Assembly (NCBI RefSeq): GCF_029626025.1
Contig: NZ_JARUBF010000001.1
Coordinates: 5,860,001 to 5,924,000, forward strand
Length of the DNA: 64,000 bases
Source: Solwaraspora sp. WMMD406
Lineage (GTDB): Bacteria; Actinomycetota; Actinomycetes; Mycobacteriales; Micromonosporaceae
Direction of reading: 5' to 3'
Shown: piece after piece, positions 52,401-58,731 of the stretch
How the letters are laid out: each line of letters starts with the position of its first letter
Numbering within the stretch: position 1 is the stretch's first letter
Notes under the pieces: generated by a model
What the model was told of the DNA's origin: nothing
Databases searched by the model: none
What the model saw: only the letters and a program-made list of their open reading frames with translations
Position numbers and translations under genes: made by a program

Positions 52401-53799
52401 AGCCGCAGATGGCAAACATCACATCGTTACGGCCAATACTGATGAATCAGTGCGAATCTGGAACAGCGACAGCGGCAGCGGCAGCGGCAGCGGCAGCGGC
52501 AGCGGCAGCGGCAGCGGCAGCGGCAGCGGCAGCGGCAGCGGCAGCGGCAGCGGCAGCGGCAGCGGCAGCGGCAGCGGCAGCGGCAGCGGCAGCGGCAGCG
52601 GCAGCGGCAGCGGCAGCGGCAGCGGCAGCGGCAGCGGCAGCGGCAGCGGCAGCGGCAGCGGCAGCGGCAGCGGCAGCGGCAGCGGCAGCGGCAGCGGCAG
52701 CGGCAGCGGCAGCGGCAGCGGCAGCGGCAGCGGCAGCGGCAGCGGCAGCGGCAGCGGCAGCGGCAGCGGCAGCGGCAGCGGCAGCGGCAGCGGCAGCGGC
52801 AGCGGCAGCGGCAGCGGCAGCGGCAGCGGCAGCGGCAGCGGCAGCGGCAGCGGCAGCGGCAGCGGCAGCGGCAGCGGCAGCGGCAGCGGCAGCGGCAGCG
52901 GCAGCGGCAGCGGCAGCGGCAGCGGCAGCGGCAGCGGCAGCGGCAGCGGCAGCGGCAGCGGCAGCGGCAGCGGCAGCGGCAGCGGCAGCGGCAGCGGCAG
53001 CGGCAGCGGCAGCGGCAGCGGCAGCGGCAGCGGCAGCGGCAGCGGCAGCGGCAGCGGCAGCGGCAGCGGCAGCGGCAGCGGCAGCGGCAGCGGCAGCGGC
53101 AGCGGCAGCGGCAGCGGCAGCGGCAGCGGCAGCGGCAGCGGCAGCGGCAGCGGCAGCGGCAGCGGCAGCGGCAGCGGCAGCGGCAGCGGCAGCGGCAGCG
53201 GCAGCGGCAGCGGCAGCGGCAGCGACCAGGAAATAATCGGCTACCATTTTCCCCGGGTGAACGCGGTGGCGGTACTACCCAACCCGTATGGCGGACACCA
53301 GATTGTCACCGCTGGCGGCGACTCTCGTGACGGATCTGTGCGAATCTGGAATACTCGCGCCACCTGGCCCAGCTATTACTGGAGACGGGGAACGGAGTTT
53401 CGGGGCGTGGCGGCCCGAGCGGTGCATGCGATCGCGGCGCTACTCCGCCCAGACGGCGAACACCATCTCGTAGTTGCCGGTGACGATCGGAAAGTGCGGA
53501 TCTGGGATCCCCACAGCGGACACCAAATCATCGAGTTAAGCGGCCATGAGGCGCGAGTGAATGCGATAGCAGCACTTCCAGCACCATACGGCCAAAAAAA
53601 TATCGTCACCGCTGCCGACGACGGGTCGGTTCGAATCTGGAACGCTGACACCAGCGAACAATTAGCGACACTCACCGGCCATTCCAGCCGCGTAAACGCG
53701 GTAGCGGTGCTGACCGACTCAAAGGGGAGACATCGCATCGTCAGTGGCAGCGCCGACCGCTCTGTGTTGGTCTTCGCGCCGAGGAGCGCGGACCACTAA
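49411..53799 (+). CDS. NACHT/STAND NTPase with 14 WD40 repeats and a 250-residue Ser-Gly tract
   Basis: 1462 residues. N-terminal motif APGAVAAGRDITGTV (8-22), Walker A GEAGVGKS (84-91), Walker B VLVVDGLDEA (178-187), sensor VATSRYG (215-221), then a helical region to about 568. WD40 repeats fill 570-1462. I count 14 blades by their terminal RIW-type strands, enough for two seven-bladed propellers. Ten precede and four follow a perfect (Ser-Gly)125 tract at 1021-1270. No enzymatic effector domain is present, so signalling probably passes to the coupled membrane protein. The WD region is visibly more AT-rich than its surroundings and contains near-identical repeats. The stop TAA abuts an IS630 insertion. 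Confidence 0.88.
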   Translation: MRPRWQLAPGAVAAGRDITGTVHTGPTYVQITVGQSDRLHYAIFDPAPLYEQLDLARFQGRSGLITQIDERIAATDRGYVVVRGEAGVGKSALAAHLVWTRPCAYHFTRLDSGARNPVEARKSLAAQLICAWDLADRFAPGDVFPAAAQRPDWLAKVIRAAVAARDERFAPAERRPLVLVVDGLDEAEADPPGMGTGIPLGLPTPDALPAGAYIVATSRYGLPLVALRDAIRVGWSQIEVEGADNLADMAAYLHAATTGPTPDPALTTMLAERQVPATAFVATLLDRCRGVWIYLRYVLDEVRAGLRPPNDVACLPDGLRGYYELQIQQRWAKHPDWRSLHLPALAVLAALGRPIDRDDLATVLNRPDAATDLAAWLEGPARAFLDVTTGPDRHRQYLVRHQSLRDLFIAAPSDDEAGEPIAAGLTDELHTAWQTAHRAIATWLTPPINAETGRRDWSGTDDYTQLRLPAHASTAGILDELMADPGFLLSCPPGQILAHRHTLTTLEAVTAAAALESAATSDWNDWSDGKRAWWLHVWARKTRSTHLAEHLIADHPEWPWHVQTAIWSGTTHRTLTGHTDTVRAVAVLPRQDGQHHIITAGDDRTVRIWDPDTDHQLTTLTGHTSEVRAMAVLPRPDGRHHIVTAGGFGDDWSVRIWSPDTGRILTELTDRANWVTSVSVLPSSNDQHHVVTSGNDGSMRIWDPDTGQQLTTLTGHTSRVNAIAVLPAPDGRHHLVTAGDDRTVRIWDPDTGQQLTTLTGHTSRVIAIAVLLKPDNRHHIVTAGGFGDGDGSVRIWNPDTGHQLIVHTGTVHALAVLPRPGGQDHVITAGGFGDGWVRIWNPDTGHQLAELTGHTDAVSAIAVLPRPDGQHHIITTGWDRTVRIWNPHTTQLTDRTDTVSAIAVLPRPDGQHHIITTGIDGSIHVWNPDTGDQLTKLTSHTGAVRAIAVLPAPDGRHHPVTAGDDRTIRIWDPDTGHQLTEFTYHDTYKVHAIAILPAADGKHHIVTANTDESVRIWNSDSGSGSGSGSGSGSGSGSGSGSGSGSGSGSGSGSGSGSGSGSGSGSGSGSGSGSGSGSGSGSGSGSGSGSGSGSGSGSGSGSGSGSGSGSGSGSGSGSGSGSGSGSGSGSGSGSGSGSGSGSGSGSGSGSGSGSGSGSGSGSGSGSGSGSGSGSGSGSGSGSGSGSGSGSGSGSGSGSGSGSGSGSGSGSGSGSGSGSGSGSGSGSGSGSGSGSGSGSGSGSGSGSGSGSGSGSGSGSGSGSGSGSGSGSGSDQEIIGYHFPRVNAVAVLPNPYGGHQIVTAGGDSRDGSVRIWNTRATWPSYYWRRGTEFRGVAARAVHAIAALLRPDGEHHLVVAGDDRKVRIWDPHSGHQIIELSGHEARVNAIAALPAPYGQKNIVTAADDGSVRIWNADTSEQLATLTGHSSRVNAVAVLTDSKGRHRIVSGSADRSVLVFAPRSADH
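51511..51704 (+). repeat. Exact 59-bp WD40 repeat duplication
   Basis: The 59 bp at 51511-51569 recur identically at 51646-51704 (135-bp offset, one blade). They encode the end of one WD blade and the start of the next (WDPDTGQQLTTLTGHTSRV). Identity at synonymous sites points to very recent duplication or gene conversion. Confidence 0.85.
51980..52163 (+). repeat. Exact 61-bp WD40 repeat duplication
   Basis: The 61 bp at 51980-52040 recur identically at 52103-52163 (123-bp offset). They encode VSAIAVLPRPDGQHHIITTG in two neighbouring blades. This is a second, independent sign of intragenic repeat exchange. Confidence 0.85.
52471..53220 (+). repeat. Perfect 125-copy hexanucleotide repeat (AGCGGC)
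   Basis: 750 bp of uninterrupted AGCGGC, in frame as Ser-Gly. The flanking codons are AGC GAC on both sides (NSD before, SDQE after). Every 60-bp line from 52501 to 53220 is identical. The other forward frames read Ala-Ala and Arg-Gln, and the reverse strand Ala-Ala, Pro-Leu or Arg-Cys, all open. True copy number may differ if the assembly collapsed or estimated it. Confidence 0.95.
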
Positions 53800-53827
53800 G
53801 TGGTCGAGGTCGTAAGTCCTTCGGGGG

Positions 53828-55023
53828 TTACGCGGCCAGGGCGTGTGCGGCGGGTTGGCGTTCGCGGCTGGAGGGCTGTTGGGGGTTCGGCTCTTTCGGT
53901 TCGTGTCGTTCGATCCGGGCGAGTAGATCGGCGAGGTCGGTTGGGGTGAACTTCCATCTGAAGGGCCGGGCGGTCGCGTTGTAGCGCTGCTCGCAGGCGG
54001 TGAGGCGGTCCTGCACCTGGTCGAGGTTGGTGAAGTCGTTGGGGTGACGACTTTGCGTTGCACGATGGAGAAGTAGATCTCCACTTGGTTGAGCCAGGAG
54101 GCGTGGACCGGGGTGTGGATCATGACGGCGTTGGGGTAGCACCTGGCCAGCCGGTCGATCGCGGCTTGGCCTCGGTGGGAGGAGCCGTTGTCGACGATCC
54201 GGAACACCCGCCGGGCGGAGGCGTACGGCTCGCGGGTCATGACCTCGTCGACCAGTTCGGTGAACGGGTCGATGCCGGTGGTGTCCTGGCAGAGTCCGAT
54301 GACGTGGGCGCGGTGCACGTCGTAGGCGGCGAGGTAGGCGAGTGCGCCGCCGCGGTCGTATTCGTGGTTGACCCGCATGGCGCGGGCCGCGCCTGGTGGC
54401 AGGGTGGGGTGGCAGCGGCAGCGGGCCTGGATGCTGGTTTTCTCGTCGGCGCAGATGACGTACTCGTCGTCGCCGAGCGGGACGCCTTGGTGGGAGCGGG
54501 CGTAGAGGTCGAGCACGCGGGTGGCTTTGACCGCGAAGTCGGGGTCGCGGATGAAGATCCAGGACTGGTGTCGCCAGGGTTTGAGGGTGTCGGTGGCCAG
54601 GAACCGGCGGATCGTGGAGGGCGAGATCGCCGCGACTATGCCCCGGGCGACGACCTCGCGGGCCAGGTCGGGGCAGCCCCACCGCGACAGTGGCGCCTCG
54701 GCCTCGGCCGGTAGCTGGCAGGCCAGGGCTTTGACCTCGGCGACCTGCACGGGCGTGAACCGGACCGGCCTGCCGGTTCGCTTGCGGTCGGCCAGACCGG
54801 GCAGTCCCTGCTCGGCGTAGCGTCCACGCCAGCGGCGCACGGTGTCGATGTGCACGCGCTGCCGGGCGGCGATCTTCTGGTTGGAGTAGCCGTGGGCGGC
54901 GTCGCGGACGATCCGGGCGCGGATGACCTGCTGGTAGGCGGCGGTGTGGGAGTGGGCCAGGGCCTTGAGCCGGTGCCGGTCGGCGGCGGGCAAGATGATC
55001 TGGCGTGCTCGGGGGACGGGCAC
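53828..55023 (-). pseudogene. IS630-family transposase, frameshifted
   Basis: Helix-turn-helix N-terminus (SNQKIAARQRVHIDTVRRWRGRY) and a DDE domain: ICADEKTS, RIVDNGSSHRG and ASWLNQVEIYFS. The reading frame from GTG 55023 holds to IVQRKVVTP and then continues correctly only in another frame (NDFTNLDQVQDRLTACEQRYNA...) to 53828. The switch maps to a G-run at 54041-54044 on the plus strand, consistent with loss of one base from a run of five. It could be a true inactivating deletion, a sequencing error or programmed frameshifting. All three DDE residues lie before the shift. Confidence 0.85.
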
Positions 55024-55120
55024 GGGCGAGCCTTCACGACAATGATCCGGTGTGGGGCTCGCAGGTTGCCCTGCCGATGCCGCCGTCGGGCGTCGACACG
55101 CCGGGGGCAGGATGTGACCC

Positions 55121-55441
55121 ATGCCGGCGATTCCCGAGTCCACCAAGAACTCCCTGGCGCAGCGGCTGCGTGAACACGCCAAGGCGAGATGGCCCCAGCT
55201 GGCCGCGGTGGATGTGCGCTGTCGCGGGCGGTTCGCGTACGTCACCGGCGAACTGGCCGACGGCGAGCGGCTGCCGCTGATGCGGTACCGCTACGGCGGG
55301 TCCGCGCGCCGCTGGGGCACCGCGATCTACGTGGCCGGCAGCAACAGCTACGAGGACCAGATCTGGTTCAGCGGCAGCGTCGAGGACGCCTTCGACCTCG
55401 TCTGCGACATCCACATCAGCCCCATCACACCCGAACCCTGA
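55121..55441 (+). CDS. Passenger protein of the IS630 element
   Basis: 106 residues. It starts MPAIPESTKNSLAQRLREHA and contains RFAYVTGELADGERLPLMRYRYGGSARRWGTAIY. It lies between the transposase (divergent, 97 bp apart) and the right inverted repeat, inside the element. Similar small proteins are frequent in actinomycete genomes, but I know no function. ATG 55121. Confidence 0.75.
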   Translation: MPAIPESTKNSLAQRLREHAKARWPQLAAVDVRCRGRFAYVTGELADGERLPLMRYRYGGSARRWGTAIYVAGSNSYEDQIWFSGSVEDAFDLVCDIHISPITPEP

Positions 55442-55655
55442 CCCCAGTCACCCGTCAACCCCCGAAGGACTTACGACCTCGACCACTAAGTGGTCCAGAG
55501 GTCCGGTTCGGCGATCCGCCTTACCTTGCCAATCGAGCTGCCTTCAGTGAGCTAACGAGGTCCGGGCTTCATCGGCGGTGCAGCCAATTGGCGAACCGCA
55601 GAAACCAGTCCACCGCTACGCGCTCCACACCGAATCGAATTCGCCGTGTTACTGA

Positions 55656-55670
55656 CCGGTGATTCACCGG
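55656..55670. repeat. Inverted repeat downstream of the Nei-type gene
   Basis: CCGGTGATTCACCGG has 6-bp perfect arms with a 3-bp loop, 24 nt after the leftward glycosylase stop; it may act as a terminator. It closely resembles the CGGTGGTTCACCG units at 57557-57631. The rest of the 55496-55694 interval holds no gene. Confidence 0.45.
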
Positions 55671-55694
55671 GGTGGGCGAACGTGGGGGTCTCGG

Positions 55695-56648
55695 TCAGCG
55701 TACGGACGCTGGGGCGGGGCGGGTGGTGACGGGGCGGGCGACGGCTCGTTGGCAGGTGGGGCACCAGTAGCAGTTGCGGGCGGCGAGGACGGCGCGCTGC
55801 ACGGTGGTGCCGCAGAGCAGGCAGGGCTGGCCGGCGCGGCGGTAGACGTACACCTCGCCGCCGTGCCGGTCGACGCGCGGTGCCCGGCCCATCGCCTCCG
55901 GCAGGTGCTCGGCGCGGACCGTGTCGATCCGACCCCGCTCCACCCCGACGCGCATCAGGTCGACCAGGTCGGCCCAGATCAGCCGCCACTGGCCGGCGGT
56001 GAGCCTCCGGCCGGACGTGGTCGGGGCGATCCCGGCCCGGAACAGCACCTCGGTGGCGTACACCAGGCCGACCCCGGCGACGATCGACTGATCCAGCAGC
56101 AGCGCGCCGAGCGGCTTGGCGCTGCGCCGCACCCGCTCGCCGGCAGCGTCCGGGTCGGCGTCGGTCCGCAGCGGATCCGCCCCGAGCCGACCCCGCAGGG
56201 CATCCGCCTCGGCCGCGGTCAGCAGCTCACAGGCCGCCGGCCCGCGCAGATCGATCCAGTGTCGACGATCCGAACCCAGGTCTGGGCTGGTGTCCGTACC
56301 CGTGATGGGGTCTGGCTCGCAGGATGACCCCGGCGGGCGGTGACCGACCAGGCGGAGCCGGATCTGCCCGACCGGGTCCGGCGGCTCCCCCGGACCGTCG
56401 GCGAACGTACCGTACAGCCCGAGGTGCACGTGCAGGATGCCGCCGCCCGCGCCGCCGTCGTAGCCGCCACCGTCGTAGTGGTGCAGCAGATGCTTGCCGT
56501 ACGCCTCGGTCGCCGCCAACGTCGCGCCGGTCAGCCGGGCCGCGCCGGCCGCGAACCGGCCCTGCGGGCTGGTCGCCGCCACCACCGACCCACCGAGTAC
56601 GGCGTGGTGGTGGGCCGCCAACCGGTGGATCGTGTGTCCCTCGGGCAT
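55695..56648 (-). CDS. Fpg/Nei-family DNA glycosylase/AP lyase
   Basis: 317 residues. The mature N-terminus PEGHTIHRLA supplies catalytic Pro2 and Glu3, with Lys52 in AYGKHLLHH. The H2TH region is LGALLLDQSIVAGVGLVYATEVLFRAG, and a zinc finger (CLLCGTTVQ...CYWCPTC) follows. The PEGHT start and overall form fit the Nei2-type actinobacterial branch for oxidised pyrimidines. A ~30-residue Pro/Asp-rich insertion (about 103-130) interrupts the N-terminal sandwich. ATG 56648. It stands alone. Confidence 0.94.
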   Translation of the reverse strand: MPEGHTIHRLAAHHHAVLGGSVVAATSPQGRFAAGAARLTGATLAATEAYGKHLLHHYDGGGYDGGAGGGILHVHLGLYGTFADGPGEPPDPVGQIRLRLVGHRPPGSSCEPDPITGTDTSPDLGSDRRHWIDLRGPAACELLTAAEADALRGRLGADPLRTDADPDAAGERVRRSAKPLGALLLDQSIVAGVGLVYATEVLFRAGIAPTTSGRRLTAGQWRLIWADLVDLMRVGVERGRIDTVRAEHLPEAMGRAPRVDRHGGEVYVYRRAGQPCLLCGTTVQRAVLAARNCYWCPTCQRAVARPVTTRPAPASVR

Positions 56649-56789
56649 GGCAGCAGAGCCTATCCGCAGTCAGCGATCGCGACGGTCGACGTGTGGCGGA
56701 CCGGACATCTGGGTACCCCGCTACGGTAACCGCCGGTGACCGGACCCATCCGGGAGCTCAGGACCGGCGCATCGATAAGGAGGTGTCCC

Positions 56790-57536
56790 ATGGTCAGGAT
56801 TCCCGCGTTGTCCCGACGTTCGGACCCGGCGGAGCCCGTCGAAGCGGGCCAGCCGCCGTCCACCGCCGCCACTACCACCACCACGACCGAGGCCGACCGG
56901 GCCGCAGCCGATCGGGAGCACGCCCGCCGGTCCGCCGAGCACGCCAGCGCGCAACGGTCGGCCGCCGAACGGGCCGCCGACCGCGCCGAGACCCAGCAGC
57001 TCGACACCGCCCGGCGAGACACCGCAGGACGAGACACCGTACGGCGGGGCGACACCGCCGAGACGCCGACGGTCGGCCGCGATCGTGGCCCGGCCACCGG
57101 CACCGCCGTCGTCGACCCGGCCACCCGGCCGACCCCCGGTCCCCGGCCCGAACCGCCCACCCGGGAGGAAACCGGCCCCCGGCCGACACCGCCGCCGGCC
57201 CCGGCCGGTCCGCGCCCCCGGGCCAGCCTGCTGGCCACCGCCAGCCTGATCGTCGGGCTCGCCGCTGCCGCCTTCGTGCTCTCCGGTGCCCTCGCGCCGT
57301 ACGGGATCGCCCTAGGTGTGATCGCGCTGGCGCTCGGCCTCGGTGGGATCTCGGCGACCGCCCGCCGGCACGTCGCCGGCCGGACCGAGGCGCTGATCGG
57401 CATCGTCCTCGCCCTCGGGACGATGATCGTCGGAAGCCTGGCGATGACCGGCGCGCTGACCTGGCTGACCACCGAGACCGACACGGTGAACCAGCTGCGT
57501 GAGTGGCTCGACTCACAGTTTGTCGACCGTATCTGA
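56790..57536 (+). CDS. DUF4190-like membrane protein with charged N-terminal region
   Basis: 248 residues. Residues 1-145 are hydrophilic: Thr repeats, an Ala/Glu/Arg coiled-coil (ADRAAADREHARRSAEHASA), RRDTAGRDT repeats and a Pro-rich stretch. Two or three helices follow (LLATASLIVGLAAAAFVLSG; ALIGIVLALGTMIVGSLAM) as in DUF4190 proteins. ATG 56790 has a strong AAGGAGG. Function unknown. Confidence 0.8.
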   Translation: MVRIPALSRRSDPAEPVEAGQPPSTAATTTTTTEADRAAADREHARRSAEHASAQRSAAERAADRAETQQLDTARRDTAGRDTVRRGDTAETPTVGRDRGPATGTAVVDPATRPTPGPRPEPPTREETGPRPTPPPAPAGPRPRASLLATASLIVGLAAAAFVLSGALAPYGIALGVIALALGLGGISATARRHVAGRTEALIGIVLALGTMIVGSLAMTGALTWLTTETDTVNQLREWLDSQFVDRI

Positions 57537-57556
57537 CGGGCACATTCAATCCCGCA

Positions 57557-57631
57557 GCGGTGGTTCACCGCTGGAGCTTCACCCCGGCGCGGTGGTTCAC
57601 CGGCCAGCAACACCGAAGCGGTGGTTCACCG
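57557..57631. repeat. Three copies of GCGGTGGTTCACCG
   Basis: Copies at 57557-57570, 57589-57602 and 57618-57631. Each contains an inverted repeat CGGTG-GTT-CACCG. They are followed at 57634-57680 by a diverged tandem series (AGTACGAACCGC, AGTACGAACCGT, AGTGCGAACTGC). All lie in the 367-bp gap (57537-57903) between the DUF4190-like gene and ddaH, which contains no supported gene. Confidence 0.7.
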
Positions 57632-57681
57632 CGAGCAGTACGAACCGCAGTACGAACCGTAGTGCGAACTGCGGTGCGATC

Positions 57682-57713
57682 TTCGGGGGGCGACGACGAC
57701 GTCGCCCCCCGAA
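57682..57713. terminator. Strong 14-bp hairpin before ddaH
   Basis: TTCGGGGGGCGACG and its exact complement flank a 4-nt loop. No T-run. It likely terminates transcription from the DUF4190-like gene, or attenuates entry into ddaH-rocD. Confidence 0.7.
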
Positions 57714-57903
57714 ACGCGTCTCGGCTCGGAATCCCGACGTACGCAATGAATGGTTGTCCGAACGGCCCGGATGCGCAACGATCAGATGCCGTACGCAAGT
57801 CTCAGCGATGGTTTCTGCCGCCTTGAGCCCTTAACGTGGAGGACAAGCGCCAGCCCCATGGCCGACCGCCGGGGCGCGCCCGACCCTCAGGAGCTTGACG
57901 CTG

Positions 57904-58731
57904 ATGACGACGCCCGTGACGACGCACGCCACCCACCGGCACTACCTGATGTGCCGGCCGACGTACTTCGCCGTGGAATACACCATCAACCCGTGGATGG
58001 ACCCGACCCGACCGGTCGACCGCGACCTCGCCATCGCCCAGTGGGACAACCTGCGCCAGACCTACCAGCGGCTCGGCCACACCGTCGACACGATCGAACC
58101 CCTGCCCGGCCTGCCCGACATGGTCTTCGCCGCCAACGGCGCCACCGTCATCGACGGGCGGGCCCTGGCCGTGCAGTTCCGCGAACCACAGCGCGCCGAC
58201 GAGGCCCCCGCCTACCGGGGCTGGCTGGAGCGGGCCGGGTTCGACGTCCACGACGCCAAGCACATCAACGAAGGCGAAGGCGACCTGCTGCTCGTCGGCG
58301 ACTACGTGCTGGCCGGCACCGGTTTCCGCACCTCACATTCGGAACACGCGCACGTTCAGGAGGTCTTCGGCCGGCCGGTGGTCACCCTGCAACTGGTCGA
58401 CCCGTGCTTCTACCACCTGGACACCGCGCTCGCCGTCATCGACGAGCGGACCATCGCGTACCTGCCGGAAGCCTTCTCCCCCGGCAGCCAGGCCGTGCTG
58501 CGGCGGCTGTTCCCCGACGCGATCCACGCCACCTGGGCCGACGCGGCGGCGTTCGGGCTCAACGCGGTCAGCGACGGCCGGCACGTGGTGCTGCCCGTAC
58601 AGGCCGAGGCGTTGACGGCGGCGCTGCGGGAACGCGGCTACCAGCCGGTCGGCGTCGACCTCTCCGAGCTACGCAAGGCCGGCGGCGGGCCGAAGTGCTG
58701 CACCCTGGAGCTGAGAGGGGCACGACGATGA
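57904..58731 (+). CDS. ddaH: Dimethylarginine dimethylaminohydrolase / amidinotransferase-fold hydrolase
   Basis: 275 residues of the GME (guanidino-modifying enzyme) superfamily. It hydrolyses Ng-methylated arginine, or possibly arginine, to citrulline. Features: MCRPTYFAVEYTINPWM start, LPDMVFAANGATV (substrate Asp), catalytic His in DPCFYHLDTALAVI and nucleophile Cys265 in GGGPKCCTLEL. ATG 57904 with AGGAG upstream. Its stop overlaps the rocD start (ATGA), so the two enzymes are co-made for guanidino-amino-acid catabolism. Confidence 0.88.
   Translation: MTTPVTTHATHRHYLMCRPTYFAVEYTINPWMDPTRPVDRDLAIAQWDNLRQTYQRLGHTVDTIEPLPGLPDMVFAANGATVIDGRALAVQFREPQRADEAPAYRGWLERAGFDVHDAKHINEGEGDLLLVGDYVLAGTGFRTSHSEHAHVQEVFGRPVVTLQLVDPCFYHLDTALAVIDERTIAYLPEAFSPGSQAVLRRLFPDAIHATWADAAAFGLNAVSDGRHVVLPVQAEALTAALRERGYQPVGVDLSELRKAGGGPKCCTLELRGARR

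Larger units (their letters stand above)
53800..55486. mobile_element. IS630-family insertion sequence with passenger gene
   Basis: Perfect 30-bp terminal inverted repeats at 53800-53829 and 55457-55486 (outer end GTGGTCGAGGTCGTAAGTCC). Each end is flanked by TA (53797-53798 and 55487-55488), the IS630/Tc1 target. The 15-bp sequence GACCACTAAGTGGTC is present at both junctions (53791-53805; 55481-55495). The element carries a leftward transposase and a divergent rightward passenger gene. It lies precisely at the stop codon of the NACHT-WD40 gene. Confidence 0.92.

Noticed and set aside
51127-52440. Regularly spaced repeats that could suggest a CRISPR array
   Set aside because: The periodicity is the WD40 blade length within an open reading frame, and spacing and identity vary.
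52382-53247. Long poly-Ala open frames on both strands across the AGCGGC tract
   Set aside because: They are the other reading frames of a hexanucleotide repeat; only the Ser-Gly frame is continuous with the WD40 domain.
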